From positions 806,001-870,000 of the forward strand of contig NZ_RCWZ01000001.1 in the NCBI RefSeq assembly GCF_003675385.1: 64,000 nt of DNA, given 5' to 3'. The notes under the pieces were generated by a model. It did not search any database, was not told the DNA's origin, and saw only the letters and a program-made list of their open reading frames with translations. Position numbers and translations under genes: made by a program. Position 1 is the stretch's first letter. Every line of letters starts with the position of its first letter. The DNA comes from Mucilaginibacter kameinonensis. Its GTDB lineage: Bacteria; Bacteroidota; Bacteroidia; Sphingobacteriales; Sphingobacteriaceae. Below, piece by piece: positions 32,015 through 40,212 of this stretch.

Positions 32015-33103
32015 ATGGCAACTAATAATGTAGCGCAGATACATGGTTTTGGTCAGAGTATCTGGCTTGATTTTATTGACCGTGAGATCATCTCTTCAGG
32101 AAAACTTAAAGAATTAATTGACGTTGACGGCGTACGCGGCGTTACTTCAAACCCGGCAATTTTTGAAAAAGCTATCAGCAGCAGTTCTGATTACGATGCT
32201 GATATCGCTGCTCTTAAATCTGAAACTGACAACGAAAAATTATTTTTTGAAATTGCTGTTAAAGATATCCAGGCTGCTGCCGACCTGTTTAAAGGTGTTT
32301 ACGAAGAGTCAAACAAAGTTGACGGTTATGTAAGCCTTGAAGTTTCTCCGTTTTTAGCTTTAGATACCGAAGGTACTGCTAAACAAGCCGAAGAACTTTG
32401 GAAAAAAGTTGACCGTGAAAACGTAATGATCAAAATCCCTGGCACTAAACCAGGTTTGGCCGCTATTCAGCAATCAATTGCAAAAGGTATCAACATTAAC
32501 GTTACCCTGCTTTTTGGTTTAGAGCGTTACGAAGAAGTAACTGAAGCATATATCGCTGGTTTGGAAGAGCATTTAGCTGCCGGTCACAAAATCGCACACA
32601 TTGCATCAGTAGCAAGTTTCTTCCTGAGCCGTATCGACGTGGTTGTTGACCCAATCATCGAAGCTAAAGGCGAAAAAGAATTATATGGTGAAGTTGCTAT
32701 CGCGTCGGCTAAAAAAGCCTATGAAATTTACAAACGCGTATTCAGCAGCGAAAGGTGGAAAAAACTTGCTGAGCAAGGTGCACAGCCACAGCGCTTGCTT
32801 TGGGCAAGTACCGGCAGCAAAAACCCTGCATTTAAAGATACCAAATATGTTGAGGCATTAATTGGCCCGGATACTGTTGATACCGTTCCTTTGGAAACTG
32901 TTGACGCTTTTCGTGATCACGGTATTGCAGCAAACACTTTAGAAGCAGGTTTAGATAAAGCTACTGAGATCCTGGCAAAACTACCTTCTTTAGGTATCGA
33001 TCTGGCTGCTGTAACCCAGCAACTGGAAGACGAAGGCATCGAGAAATTCAACAAGCCATTTGAAAAGCTGTTGAATGCTATCGAAGCACAAAAAAACAAA
33101 TAA
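32015..33103 (+). CDS. tal: Transaldolase
   Basis: 362 residues, the long-chain (actinobacterial/plant-like) transaldolase type. SIWLDFIDREIISSGKLKELI at the start, GVRGVTSNPAIFEKAI, YVSLEVSPFLALDT, NVMIKIPGTKPGLAAIQ with the Schiff-base Lys in the IKIPGT motif, and NINVTLLFGLERYEEV. Exchanges a dihydroxyacetone unit between sedoheptulose-7-P and glyceraldehyde-3-P. Followed by a 105-bp repeat-filled spacer before the HAD gene. Confidence 0.95.
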   Translation: MATNNVAQIHGFGQSIWLDFIDREIISSGKLKELIDVDGVRGVTSNPAIFEKAISSSSDYDADIAALKSETDNEKLFFEIAVKDIQAAADLFKGVYEESNKVDGYVSLEVSPFLALDTEGTAKQAEELWKKVDRENVMIKIPGTKPGLAAIQQSIAKGININVTLLFGLERYEEVTEAYIAGLEEHLAAGHKIAHIASVASFFLSRIDVVVDPIIEAKGEKELYGEVAIASAKKAYEIYKRVFSSERWKKLAEQGAQPQRLLWASTGSKNPAFKDTKYVEALIGPDTVDTVPLETVDAFRDHGIAANTLEAGLDKATEILAKLPSLGIDLAAVTQQLEDEGIEKFNKPFEKLLNAIEAQKNK

Positions 33104-33112
33104 TTAAGCTCT

Positions 33113-33192
33113 GAGTCTTAAGTCGAAAGTTTTGAGTTCGAAGTCGGAATAATTTTTTGACTTCGAACTTAAGACTAAAGACTCCCGACTTC
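33113..33192. repeat. AGTC-rich stem-loop in the tal-HAD spacer
   Basis: GAGTTCGAAGTC (left) and GACTTCGAACTT (right) give a strong inner stem, and AGTCTTAAGTC / GACTAAAGACTC extend it imperfectly. The core GTTCGAAGTC/GACTTCGAAC is the same as in hairpin 4 of the cluster at 21713-21735, so these belong to one dispersed family. Confidence 0.7.
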
Positions 33193-33208
33193 AATAAAAA
33201 CTACATCT

Positions 33209-33835
33209 ATGGAAGTTGCTGATCTGAAGATCCTTTTTTTTGACGTGGGCGGCATTCTGCTGTCAAACGGATGGGGACATGAGGCCCGTGAAGAAGCGGC
33301 CAAACGTTTTAAACTCGACTACGCTGAGGTTAACGCCCTGCACAATTTTATTTTCAACGTATACGAAATTGGCAGCATCACGCTTGATGAATACTTGGAT
33401 ACGGTGATATTTAATCACCCAAGGGATTTTGTACGCGAAGATTTTAAGGATTTTATCTACTCTACGTCTGTTGAATTGCCGATGCTGCAATTCCTTAAAG
33501 ACTGGAAAAAGGATTGCGGCTTCCGTATTATATCGGTGAACAACGAGGGTAAAGAACTGAACGATTACCGTGTACGCAAATTTAAACTGCATGAGTGTTT
33601 TGATGCTTTTGTATCATCATGCGAAGTTAAAATGCGTAAACCTGATCCTGGTATCTGGCAACTGGCCATGGGTATTGCCCAGGCATCGCCGCAACAATGC
33701 GTGTATTTTGACGACAGGAAAATGTTTGTTGATACCGCGCAAAAACTGGGTATCCGTTCGTTCCAGCACACCAGCCTCGAAGGCACCAAGAAAATTTTAG
33801 AAACACTTAAAAAAGAAAACCTCAAAACAAAATGA
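33209..33835 (+). CDS. HAD-superfamily phosphatase coupled to gnd
   Basis: 208 residues. LKILFFDVGGILLSNGWG is HAD motif I (first Asp kept; the second is Gly, as in many sugar-phosphatase-like members), FRIISVNNEGKELNDYR covers motif II, VKMRKPDPGIWQLAM carries motif III Lys, and CVYFDDRKMFVDTAQKLGI is motif IV. The small cap domain suggests a small phosphorylated substrate. Its stop overlaps the gnd start by 4 bases (ATGA), so the two are made together. A repair phosphatase clearing an inhibitor of 6-phosphogluconate dehydrogenase is an attractive but unproven role. Confidence 0.88.
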   Translation: MEVADLKILFFDVGGILLSNGWGHEAREEAAKRFKLDYAEVNALHNFIFNVYEIGSITLDEYLDTVIFNHPRDFVREDFKDFIYSTSVELPMLQFLKDWKKDCGFRIISVNNEGKELNDYRVRKFKLHECFDAFVSSCEVKMRKPDPGIWQLAMGIAQASPQQCVYFDDRKMFVDTAQKLGIRSFQHTSLEGTKKILETLKKENLKTK

Positions 33836-35256
33836 GCGCAACAGAAAACAAATACGCCTTTGGTATGATAGGCCTGGGTGTTATGGGTCGCAGCCTGCTG
33901 CTGAACATGGCCGATCATGGCTTCGCGGTTGCCGGACACGATAAAGATACCGGTAAAGTAGATTCATTAAACCAGGAAGCTGGTGACAGGGAAGCCAAAG
34001 GGTTTTCCGATGTTAAAGAGTTTATACAAAGCTTAACCACGCCAAGGGCTATCATGATGCTGGTACCTGCCGGTAAAATTGTTGACGCCGTAATTGAGGA
34101 ATTAACCCCGTTGTTAGAAAAAGGTGATATCCTGATTGATGGCGGTAACTCGCACTTTACCGATACCAACCGCCGTGTTGAAGAATTGGAAGCTAAAGGC
34201 CTTCATTTCTTTGGTATGGGTGTATCTGGTGGTGAAGAGGGTGCCCGCCGCGGCCCGAGCATGATGCCGGGTGGCGATAAGGATGCTTATGCTGTAATGA
34301 AACCTATTTTTGAAGCCATTGCCGCTAAAGTTAATGGCGAGCCTTGCGTTACCTACATTGGCCCTGGCGCGTCAGGTCACTTTGTTAAAATGGTGCACAA
34401 CGGTATCGAGTACGGTATCATGCAGGTAATTGCCGAAACTTACGAGATCCTGAAAAAAGGATTGAAAGCAAGCAACGAAGAAATTGGCGATCTGTTTGCT
34501 AAATGGAACGAAGGTCGTTTGCAATCATTCCTGTTAGATATCACAAAAGATATTTTCAAATACAAAGCTCCGGGTACCGATCATTTATTGTTAGATGATA
34601 TTAAAGACGAAGCTAAGGCTAAAGGTACCGGTAAATGGACATCGCAGGTGGCTATGGACTTGGTAACCCCTATCCCAACCATCGATACTTCAGTATCAAT
34701 GCGCGACCTTTCTAAATATAAATCGTTACGTGAACAAGCTTCAACCGTTTACAACGATCCAATAGAGCTTAACGGCAGTAAAGAAGAGTTATTGGTTGCT
34801 TTAGAGCAGGCTTTCTACTTTACCAGCATCCTTACTTATGCACAAGGTATGCACCTGCTTACTAAAGCTTCAGAAGAATTTAACTACGACCTTCACCTTG
34901 GCGAAATCGCTAAGATCTGGAGAGGCGGCTGTATCATCCGTTCAGAATTCCTGAATGATATTTACAACGCATATAATAAAGATAAAGCATTGCCGCACCT
35001 GTTGCTTGACAGCGATGTAGCAAGCCTTGTTAAAGAAACTTTACCGGGCATCAGGAAAGTATTATCGGCTACAATCGCTGCCGGTGTTGCTACTCCGGGT
35101 TATGCTTCGGCATTAAGTTACTTTGATGCTTTCCGCAGCGAAAGAATGCCTTCAAACCTTACCCAGGCTCAACGCGACTACTTTGGCGCGCACACTTATG
35201 AGCTTATCGGTAAAGAAGGCGTTTTCCATACACAATGGGCTCCGGCAAACGATTAA
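33832..35256 (+). CDS. gnd: 6-phosphogluconate dehydrogenase, decarboxylating
   Basis: 474 residues, the NADP+-type length. FGMIGLGVMGRSLLLNMADHGFAVAGHDKD is the dinucleotide-binding start, ILIDGGNSHFTDTNRR and GMGVSGGEEGARRGPSMMPGG are substrate-site motifs, GASGHFVKMVHNGIEYGIMQ carries the catalytic Lys, and IWRGGCIIRSEFL is in the C-terminal helical domain. Third step of the oxidative branch. Coupled to the HAD gene upstream; zwf follows after 26 bp. Confidence 0.97.
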   Translation: MSATENKYAFGMIGLGVMGRSLLLNMADHGFAVAGHDKDTGKVDSLNQEAGDREAKGFSDVKEFIQSLTTPRAIMMLVPAGKIVDAVIEELTPLLEKGDILIDGGNSHFTDTNRRVEELEAKGLHFFGMGVSGGEEGARRGPSMMPGGDKDAYAVMKPIFEAIAAKVNGEPCVTYIGPGASGHFVKMVHNGIEYGIMQVIAETYEILKKGLKASNEEIGDLFAKWNEGRLQSFLLDITKDIFKYKAPGTDHLLLDDIKDEAKAKGTGKWTSQVAMDLVTPIPTIDTSVSMRDLSKYKSLREQASTVYNDPIELNGSKEELLVALEQAFYFTSILTYAQGMHLLTKASEEFNYDLHLGEIAKIWRGGCIIRSEFLNDIYNAYNKDKALPHLLLDSDVASLVKETLPGIRKVLSATIAAGVATPGYASALSYFDAFRSERMPSNLTQAQRDYFGAHTYELIGKEGVFHTQWAPAND

Positions 35257-35282
35257 TTAACGGTTTTAATTAAAACACAACA

Positions 35283-36797
35283 ATGAGCACAACAGCTAAA
35301 TCAGAACCTACCATATTTATCATTTTTGGTGGTACAGGCGATTTAAATGCGCGTAAAATAGCACCGGCCCTATACAACCTGTTTTTGGACGGTTGGATGC
35401 CAAAGCAATTTTCTATTATAGGTACCGGTCGTACCAAACTTACCGACGAGCAATTCAGGGAGAACCTGCACAGGGATATCAACCAGTTTTCGCGCAGCGG
35501 TAAAACCGACGATAAGCAATGGGCCGAATTTGTAAAAAACGTTTACTACCAGGTATCTGATGCTAACGATTTTGAAACTTATAAAGAGTTTGGCAAACGT
35601 ATTGAAAAACACAATGCCGAGTGGAAAACCAAGGCAAACGTGTTATTCTACCTTGCAGTAGCACCTAATTTCTTCCCGATCATCGCGTCGAACATATCAA
35701 AAGCTAAACTGGCTGAAGATAAAAAACGCGTAAGGATCATCATTGAGAAACCATTTGGTCATGACCTGGAAACAGCGAAAGACTTGAACGCTTTGTTAAA
35801 GAGCATTTTTGACGAGTGCCAGATCTATCGTATTGACCATTACCTGGGCAAAGAAACCGTTCAGAATATTATGGCCTTCCGTTTTGCCAACTCCATTATG
35901 GAGCCGCTTTGGAACCGTAATTATATCGAGCACGTACAGATTTCGGTTACTGAGCAATTGGGCGTTGAAGAACGCGGCGATTACTACGATGGCTCAGGTG
36001 CTATGAGGGATATGATCCAAAACCACTTGTTGCAGTTACTTTGTCACATCGCAATGGAGCCACCGGTAAGCTTTAGCGCCGATGAAGTACGCGACCGTAA
36101 AGTTGACGTGTTGAAAGCCATGCGCAAATTTACTGCTGAAGACGTTCGTAATTCGACCGTTAGGGGCCAGTATGGCAGCGGATGGATGAAAGGCCGTGAA
36201 GTGCCCGGCTACCGTGAAGAACCAAAAGTTGACAAAGAGTCAAATACCGAGACTTTTGCGGCTATTAAGTTTTTCATCGATAACTGGCGCTGGCAAGGTG
36301 TTCCTTTCTACCTGCGTACAGGTAAAAGGCTGCACCAGTCATCATCGGTTATCACCATCCAGTTTAAGGATGTTCCGCACCAGATTTTCCCTGCCGAGGC
36401 GACAGAAAGCTGGCAGCAAAATAGGCTCATCATCAGCATACAGCCAGAGATGAGCATCCGTTTGCAGGTTCAGGCTAAACGCCCTGGTATTGATATGGTA
36501 TTAAACGCCGTTGATATGGTGTTTGACTATAAAGGTACTTATACCAACCAGGCTCCTGAAGCTTATGAAACGCTGATACTGGATACCATGATGGGCGATC
36601 AGACTTTGTTTATGCGTGGCGACCAGGTGGAAGCTGCATGGGAACTGGTAATGCCTATCCTGAATACATGGCAAAGCAAAAAGAGCCTTAATTTCCCTAA
36701 TTATTCGGCCGATTCATGGGGCCCTGAAGCCGCTGAAGCTTTAATTGCCCGCGATGGCTATAATTGGTTTACCTTACCTGTAAACGGTAAAAAATAA
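35283..36797 (+). CDS. zwf: Glucose-6-phosphate 1-dehydrogenase
   Basis: 504 residues. The NADP+ loop is IIFGGTGDLNARKIAPALYNL, a slight variant of GxxGDLA. RIIIEKPFGHDLETAK and the active site RIDHYLGKETVQNIMAFRFAN are intact, followed by VEERGDYYDGSGAMRDMIQNH. First step of the oxidative branch. It comes after gnd and directly before pgl (7-bp gap), so pathway order is partly reversed in the operon. Confidence 0.97.
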   Translation: MSTTAKSEPTIFIIFGGTGDLNARKIAPALYNLFLDGWMPKQFSIIGTGRTKLTDEQFRENLHRDINQFSRSGKTDDKQWAEFVKNVYYQVSDANDFETYKEFGKRIEKHNAEWKTKANVLFYLAVAPNFFPIIASNISKAKLAEDKKRVRIIIEKPFGHDLETAKDLNALLKSIFDECQIYRIDHYLGKETVQNIMAFRFANSIMEPLWNRNYIEHVQISVTEQLGVEERGDYYDGSGAMRDMIQNHLLQLLCHIAMEPPVSFSADEVRDRKVDVLKAMRKFTAEDVRNSTVRGQYGSGWMKGREVPGYREEPKVDKESNTETFAAIKFFIDNWRWQGVPFYLRTGKRLHQSSSVITIQFKDVPHQIFPAEATESWQQNRLIISIQPEMSIRLQVQAKRPGIDMVLNAVDMVFDYKGTYTNQAPEAYETLILDTMMGDQTLFMRGDQVEAAWELVMPILNTWQSKKSLNFPNYSADSWGPEAAEALIARDGYNWFTLPVNGKK

Positions 36798-36804
36798 AAA
36801 GCTA

Positions 36805-37536
36805 ATGACACTGAATATCTATAACACGGAAGATGAAGTATTAACCGGGCTGGCCGATCATTTTGTTACACTGGCTACGGAAGCTATCAACAAAAACGGC
36901 AAGTTCAGTGTGGCGCTTTCGGGCGGCAGCTCTCCTAAAAAGCTATATGAACTGCTGGCTTCAACAACCTATGCCGACCAGGTAAACTGGGAAAAGGTTT
37001 TCTTCTTTTTTGGAGATGAGCGCAACGTGCCCCATGATCATAAAGACAGCAATTACCTGATGGCTAAAAAGGCCTTGTTTGAGCCATTGATGATAAGCCC
37101 GGCACAAATTTTCCCGGTTGAAACATCATTTGGACCTGCCGAGGCAGCCGCTAAATACTGGGAAGTGATCTCTGCGTTTTTTGACGATGATGAAGCAAGT
37201 TTTGACCTGGTATTATTAGGCCTGGGCGATAATTCGCACACCGCATCACTATTCCCGTATACACCTGTATTGCATGATCGTGTGCCCGGTGTGAAAGAAG
37301 TATGGCTGGAAGATCAGCAGGTATGGCGCATTACCCTTAACGCACCGCTTATTAATGACGCAGCCCAAATAGCGTTTTTAGTTTACGGAGCAGGTAAGGC
37401 CGAAGCTGTGAAACACATACTGGAAGATGATGAGGATATTGAACTGTATCCTGCTCAGCTTATTGATTCGATATCTGGTGAGGTAGAATGGTTTGTTGAT
37501 GAACCGGCTGCCGCAGCATTGGAAAGTAAAGAGTAA
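36805..37536 (+). CDS. pgl: 6-phosphogluconolactonase
   Basis: 243 residues of the DevB/Pgl (glucosamine-6-P deaminase-fold) type: FSVALSGGSSPKKLYELLAS, FFFGDERNVPHDHKDSNYLMAKKALF and LVLLGLGDNSHTASLFPYTP (with His in the GxGxDxHTASLFP motif). Hydrolyses the product of Zwf. Last gene of the cluster, followed 17 bp later by a strong terminator. The acidic C-terminal tail is longer than in short homologues. Confidence 0.95.
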   Translation: MTLNIYNTEDEVLTGLADHFVTLATEAINKNGKFSVALSGGSSPKKLYELLASTTYADQVNWEKVFFFFGDERNVPHDHKDSNYLMAKKALFEPLMISPAQIFPVETSFGPAEAAAKYWEVISAFFDDDEASFDLVLLGLGDNSHTASLFPYTPVLHDRVPGVKEVWLEDQQVWRITLNAPLINDAAQIAFLVYGAGKAEAVKHILEDDEDIELYPAQLIDSISGEVEWFVDEPAAAALESKE

Positions 37537-37553
37537 TATCTGTTATTTATAGC

Positions 37554-37582
37554 AAAAGGGCCTAAATGTTTAGGCCCTTTTT
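37554..37582 (+). terminator. Terminator of the pentose phosphate cluster
   Basis: AAAAGGGCCTAAA (37554-37566), 2-base loop, TTTAGGCCCTTTT (37569-37581) and further T: 13 perfect pairs followed by a U-tract. It begins 17 bp after the pgl stop. Confidence 0.93.
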
Positions 37583-37600
37583 GTTTACAGGTGAGGCCGT

Positions 37601-37686
37601 GTCATTGTGAGCGAAGCGTGGCAACTGCACGGAAGCATAGCCGCTCTGTATAGTTACGAGATTGCCGCGCTGCGCTCAGCAATGAC
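37601..37686. repeat. REP-like inverted repeat, full copy (GTCATTG family)
   Basis: Left arm GTCATTGTGAGCGAAGCGTG continues with GCAA (to 37624) and pairs with the right arm ending CAGCAATGAC (37662-37686) with about three differences and one gap. The centre includes GCATAGCCGCTCTGT, whose complement appears in the half copy at 2135-2181. It lies just after the pgl terminator and before the frameshifted permease gene. A short leftover (GCAATGACGAC near 6921) may be a third remnant. Confidence 0.75.
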
Positions 37687-37711
37687 GCGAGTTTGATTTT
37701 CTACCCAAAAA

Positions 37712-40070
37712 CTATTCCCGCCTTAAACTGTCAACCGGGTTAGCAAGCGCAGCTTTAATGGATTGGACGCTGATAGTAATAAAGGCTATTAAAATGGCTA
37801 TCACGGCTGCTAATGCAAAGGTTGTCCAATTTATACCTATGCGATACGCGAAAGCGTCAAGCCAGTGATTCATGGCCAACCACGCTATCGGGAAGGCAAT
37901 AACAATGGCTATCAGCACAAGCTTAATAAAATCTTTAGCCAACAGGGTAACCACGCTGCCTACCGTTGCGCCTAAAACTTTTCGCACACCTATTTCGCGG
38001 GTGCGCACCTGGGCGGTAAATGCTGCTAAACCAAGCAGGCCAAGGCAAGAGATAAAAATCGCTATCCCGGCAAAATAGTTAAACAAAGTGCCTTCGCGTT
38101 GCTCTCCCTGGTAAAGGTTATTGAATTCTTCATCAAGAAAGTTATAAGAAAAAGGGAACTCGCCGTTGTATTGCTTAAACTGCACACCCGCCGCCGCTAT
38201 AGCTTTGGTAGCATTATTAGTGGTGGTTTTGATATACATCGCTTGGTAAACGGAAGGGCGATAAAAGAAAATAGCGGGCGCAATTTTTTCGCGCAGGCTG
38301 GCAAAATGAAAATCTTTAACTACGCCAATAATGGTGCCATTTGTTTTTCGGAAACGGAAATGCTTACCAATAGGGTTTTTCATCCCTATTTCTTTTATGG
38401 CGGCTTCGTTAAGTATAAAATGAGTAGAATCAGCTACGGCGCCGCTAAAGCCGCCGCCTTGCTGCATTTTGAGCTTAAAAAACTGAATAAAATCTTTATC
38501 AATCCCCATTGGATGCAGGATAAAGGTTTGTCCCGGCGCTTTGCCATCCCATGAATTATCGCCCGATATCATGCCGCTACTAATGATGCTGCTGGTTGCA
38601 TGGGTTACGGCCTCTATGCCGGGTTCCTTCAAAAGCTCGGCCCTTACAGCGTCATAATGCTTTGAGGCATCGCGCAGCCAAACACCAAAAACGCGGCTTT
38701 TATCATACCCCAAATTTTTTGACTGGATGTATTTGAGTTGCTGCGTAATAACCAAAGTACCAACAATGAGCACCACCGAAAAAGTAAATTGCACTACTAC
38801 CAGTATTTTACGGAAAAGCACGTCGCCAATACCGCTTGATATTTTACCCTTAAGTGCTTTTAATGGTTCAAAAGATGAAAGCAGTAAAGCCGGATAAATG
38901 CTGGATAATAGCAAGGTAGCAGTTATTGTTCCGGCGATAATAAACCAAATTTGATAATCGGAAAGATTAAACGCCAATTGCTTACCTGCAACTTCATTAA
39001 AAACAGGCATCACGTTGTAAATTACCAGCACGGCTAAAACCGCCGAAAACATGAACAGCAAAGCAGTTTCCACTACAAACTGCATAAACAATTGTGTTTT
39101 GGCCGCGCCGATGATCTTGCGCATGCTGATTTCCTTTGCCCTCAGCATAGCACGGGCGGTTGACAGGTTAACGTAATTGATACAAGCGATAACCAATATC
39201 ACTAAGGCAATAATAATAAAGATGCGTACAGTGCTGATGCCCCTATCGGTACCATCGGCATTATAAAGGTGCATTTTGGTAACAGGCAGCAGGAGGTAAT
39301 CAGCATCGGTATCTTCAGGTTTCCTTTTTAAATGGATCTTATTTAAATCGGCCGATAGTTGTTTTAACGAGGTACCGGGTTTTAGCTGCAAATAAGTTTC
39401 GTACGAGTAATTGCTAAAATCATGGTTCAAATCATTTTTTAAATCAGTCCTCAAGTATTTAAAATGATAGCTCATGGGCATAATCATGTCATAATGAATG
39501 CTTGAGTTAAGCGGAAAATCATTAATAACACCCGATACCGTAAAGTTTTCTTTGTTATCGGCCACAATAACTTTTCCCAGGGGATTATCGTTTCCGAAAT
39601 ATTTTTTTGCTGTACTCCTGGTAATTACTACCGAATTATCATTGGCAAAAGGCTTTGCCTTATTACCTTATCAACGGAAAATCAAAAACAGTAAACAACG
39701 ATGGGTCGGCAAAGCCTACCGACTGTTCACCAAAAACCTTATCCTGGTATTTATACAATGAGTAAAGCCAATTATCGACTAAGCGAACCTGATTTTGCAC
39801 GGCGGGCAGCTCCTGTTTGGCCAGCGGCCCCATGGGTGCTACAGTTACCTGCCAAATCTGTCTGCTGGCGCCGGTGCCGCCAAAAAGTTCAACCCGGTAA
39901 ATGTTTGATGCATTTTTGTGAAAACTGTCAAAACTAAATTCGTCCTGCACCCAAAGCAGGATGAGGATGCCAATGGCAAGCCCCACAGTTAAACCTGCAA
40001 TATTGATCACCGAATAAAATTTATTGCGAACAAGGTTACGCCAGGCGGTTTTGATATAGTTCTTCAGCAT
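37712..40070 (-). pseudogene. MacB/FtsX-type ABC transporter permease, frameshifted
   Basis: Two frames together make one permease homologous to the intact neighbour at 40213. The 5' part (40070 down to 39663, about 135 codons from MLKNYIKTAWRNLVRNKFYSVINIAG) has the first membrane helix and the start of the periplasmic MacB-PCD domain, and ends in FDFPLIR then TAA. The 3' part continues in another frame with GNKAKPFANDNSVVITRSTA, which lines up with GDKAEAFKQIDGVLITEATA of the neighbour, and runs to the FtsX helices and C-terminus. Against the neighbour's PLVKGDKA, a 2-base loss at about 39660 explains it. A sequencing error or programmed shift is possible. Confidence 0.85.
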
Positions 40071-40212
40071 AAAAATCCATTTTATCTTATTATGTGGTAT
40101 GCAAAACAATGCCAATATCACAAATAACTATATATCAACAACTTAAACAAAAGCAACAAAACATTATCGTTCGGATACGGACAATTGAGTGTTCATTTAT
40201 GTAACGCAAACA

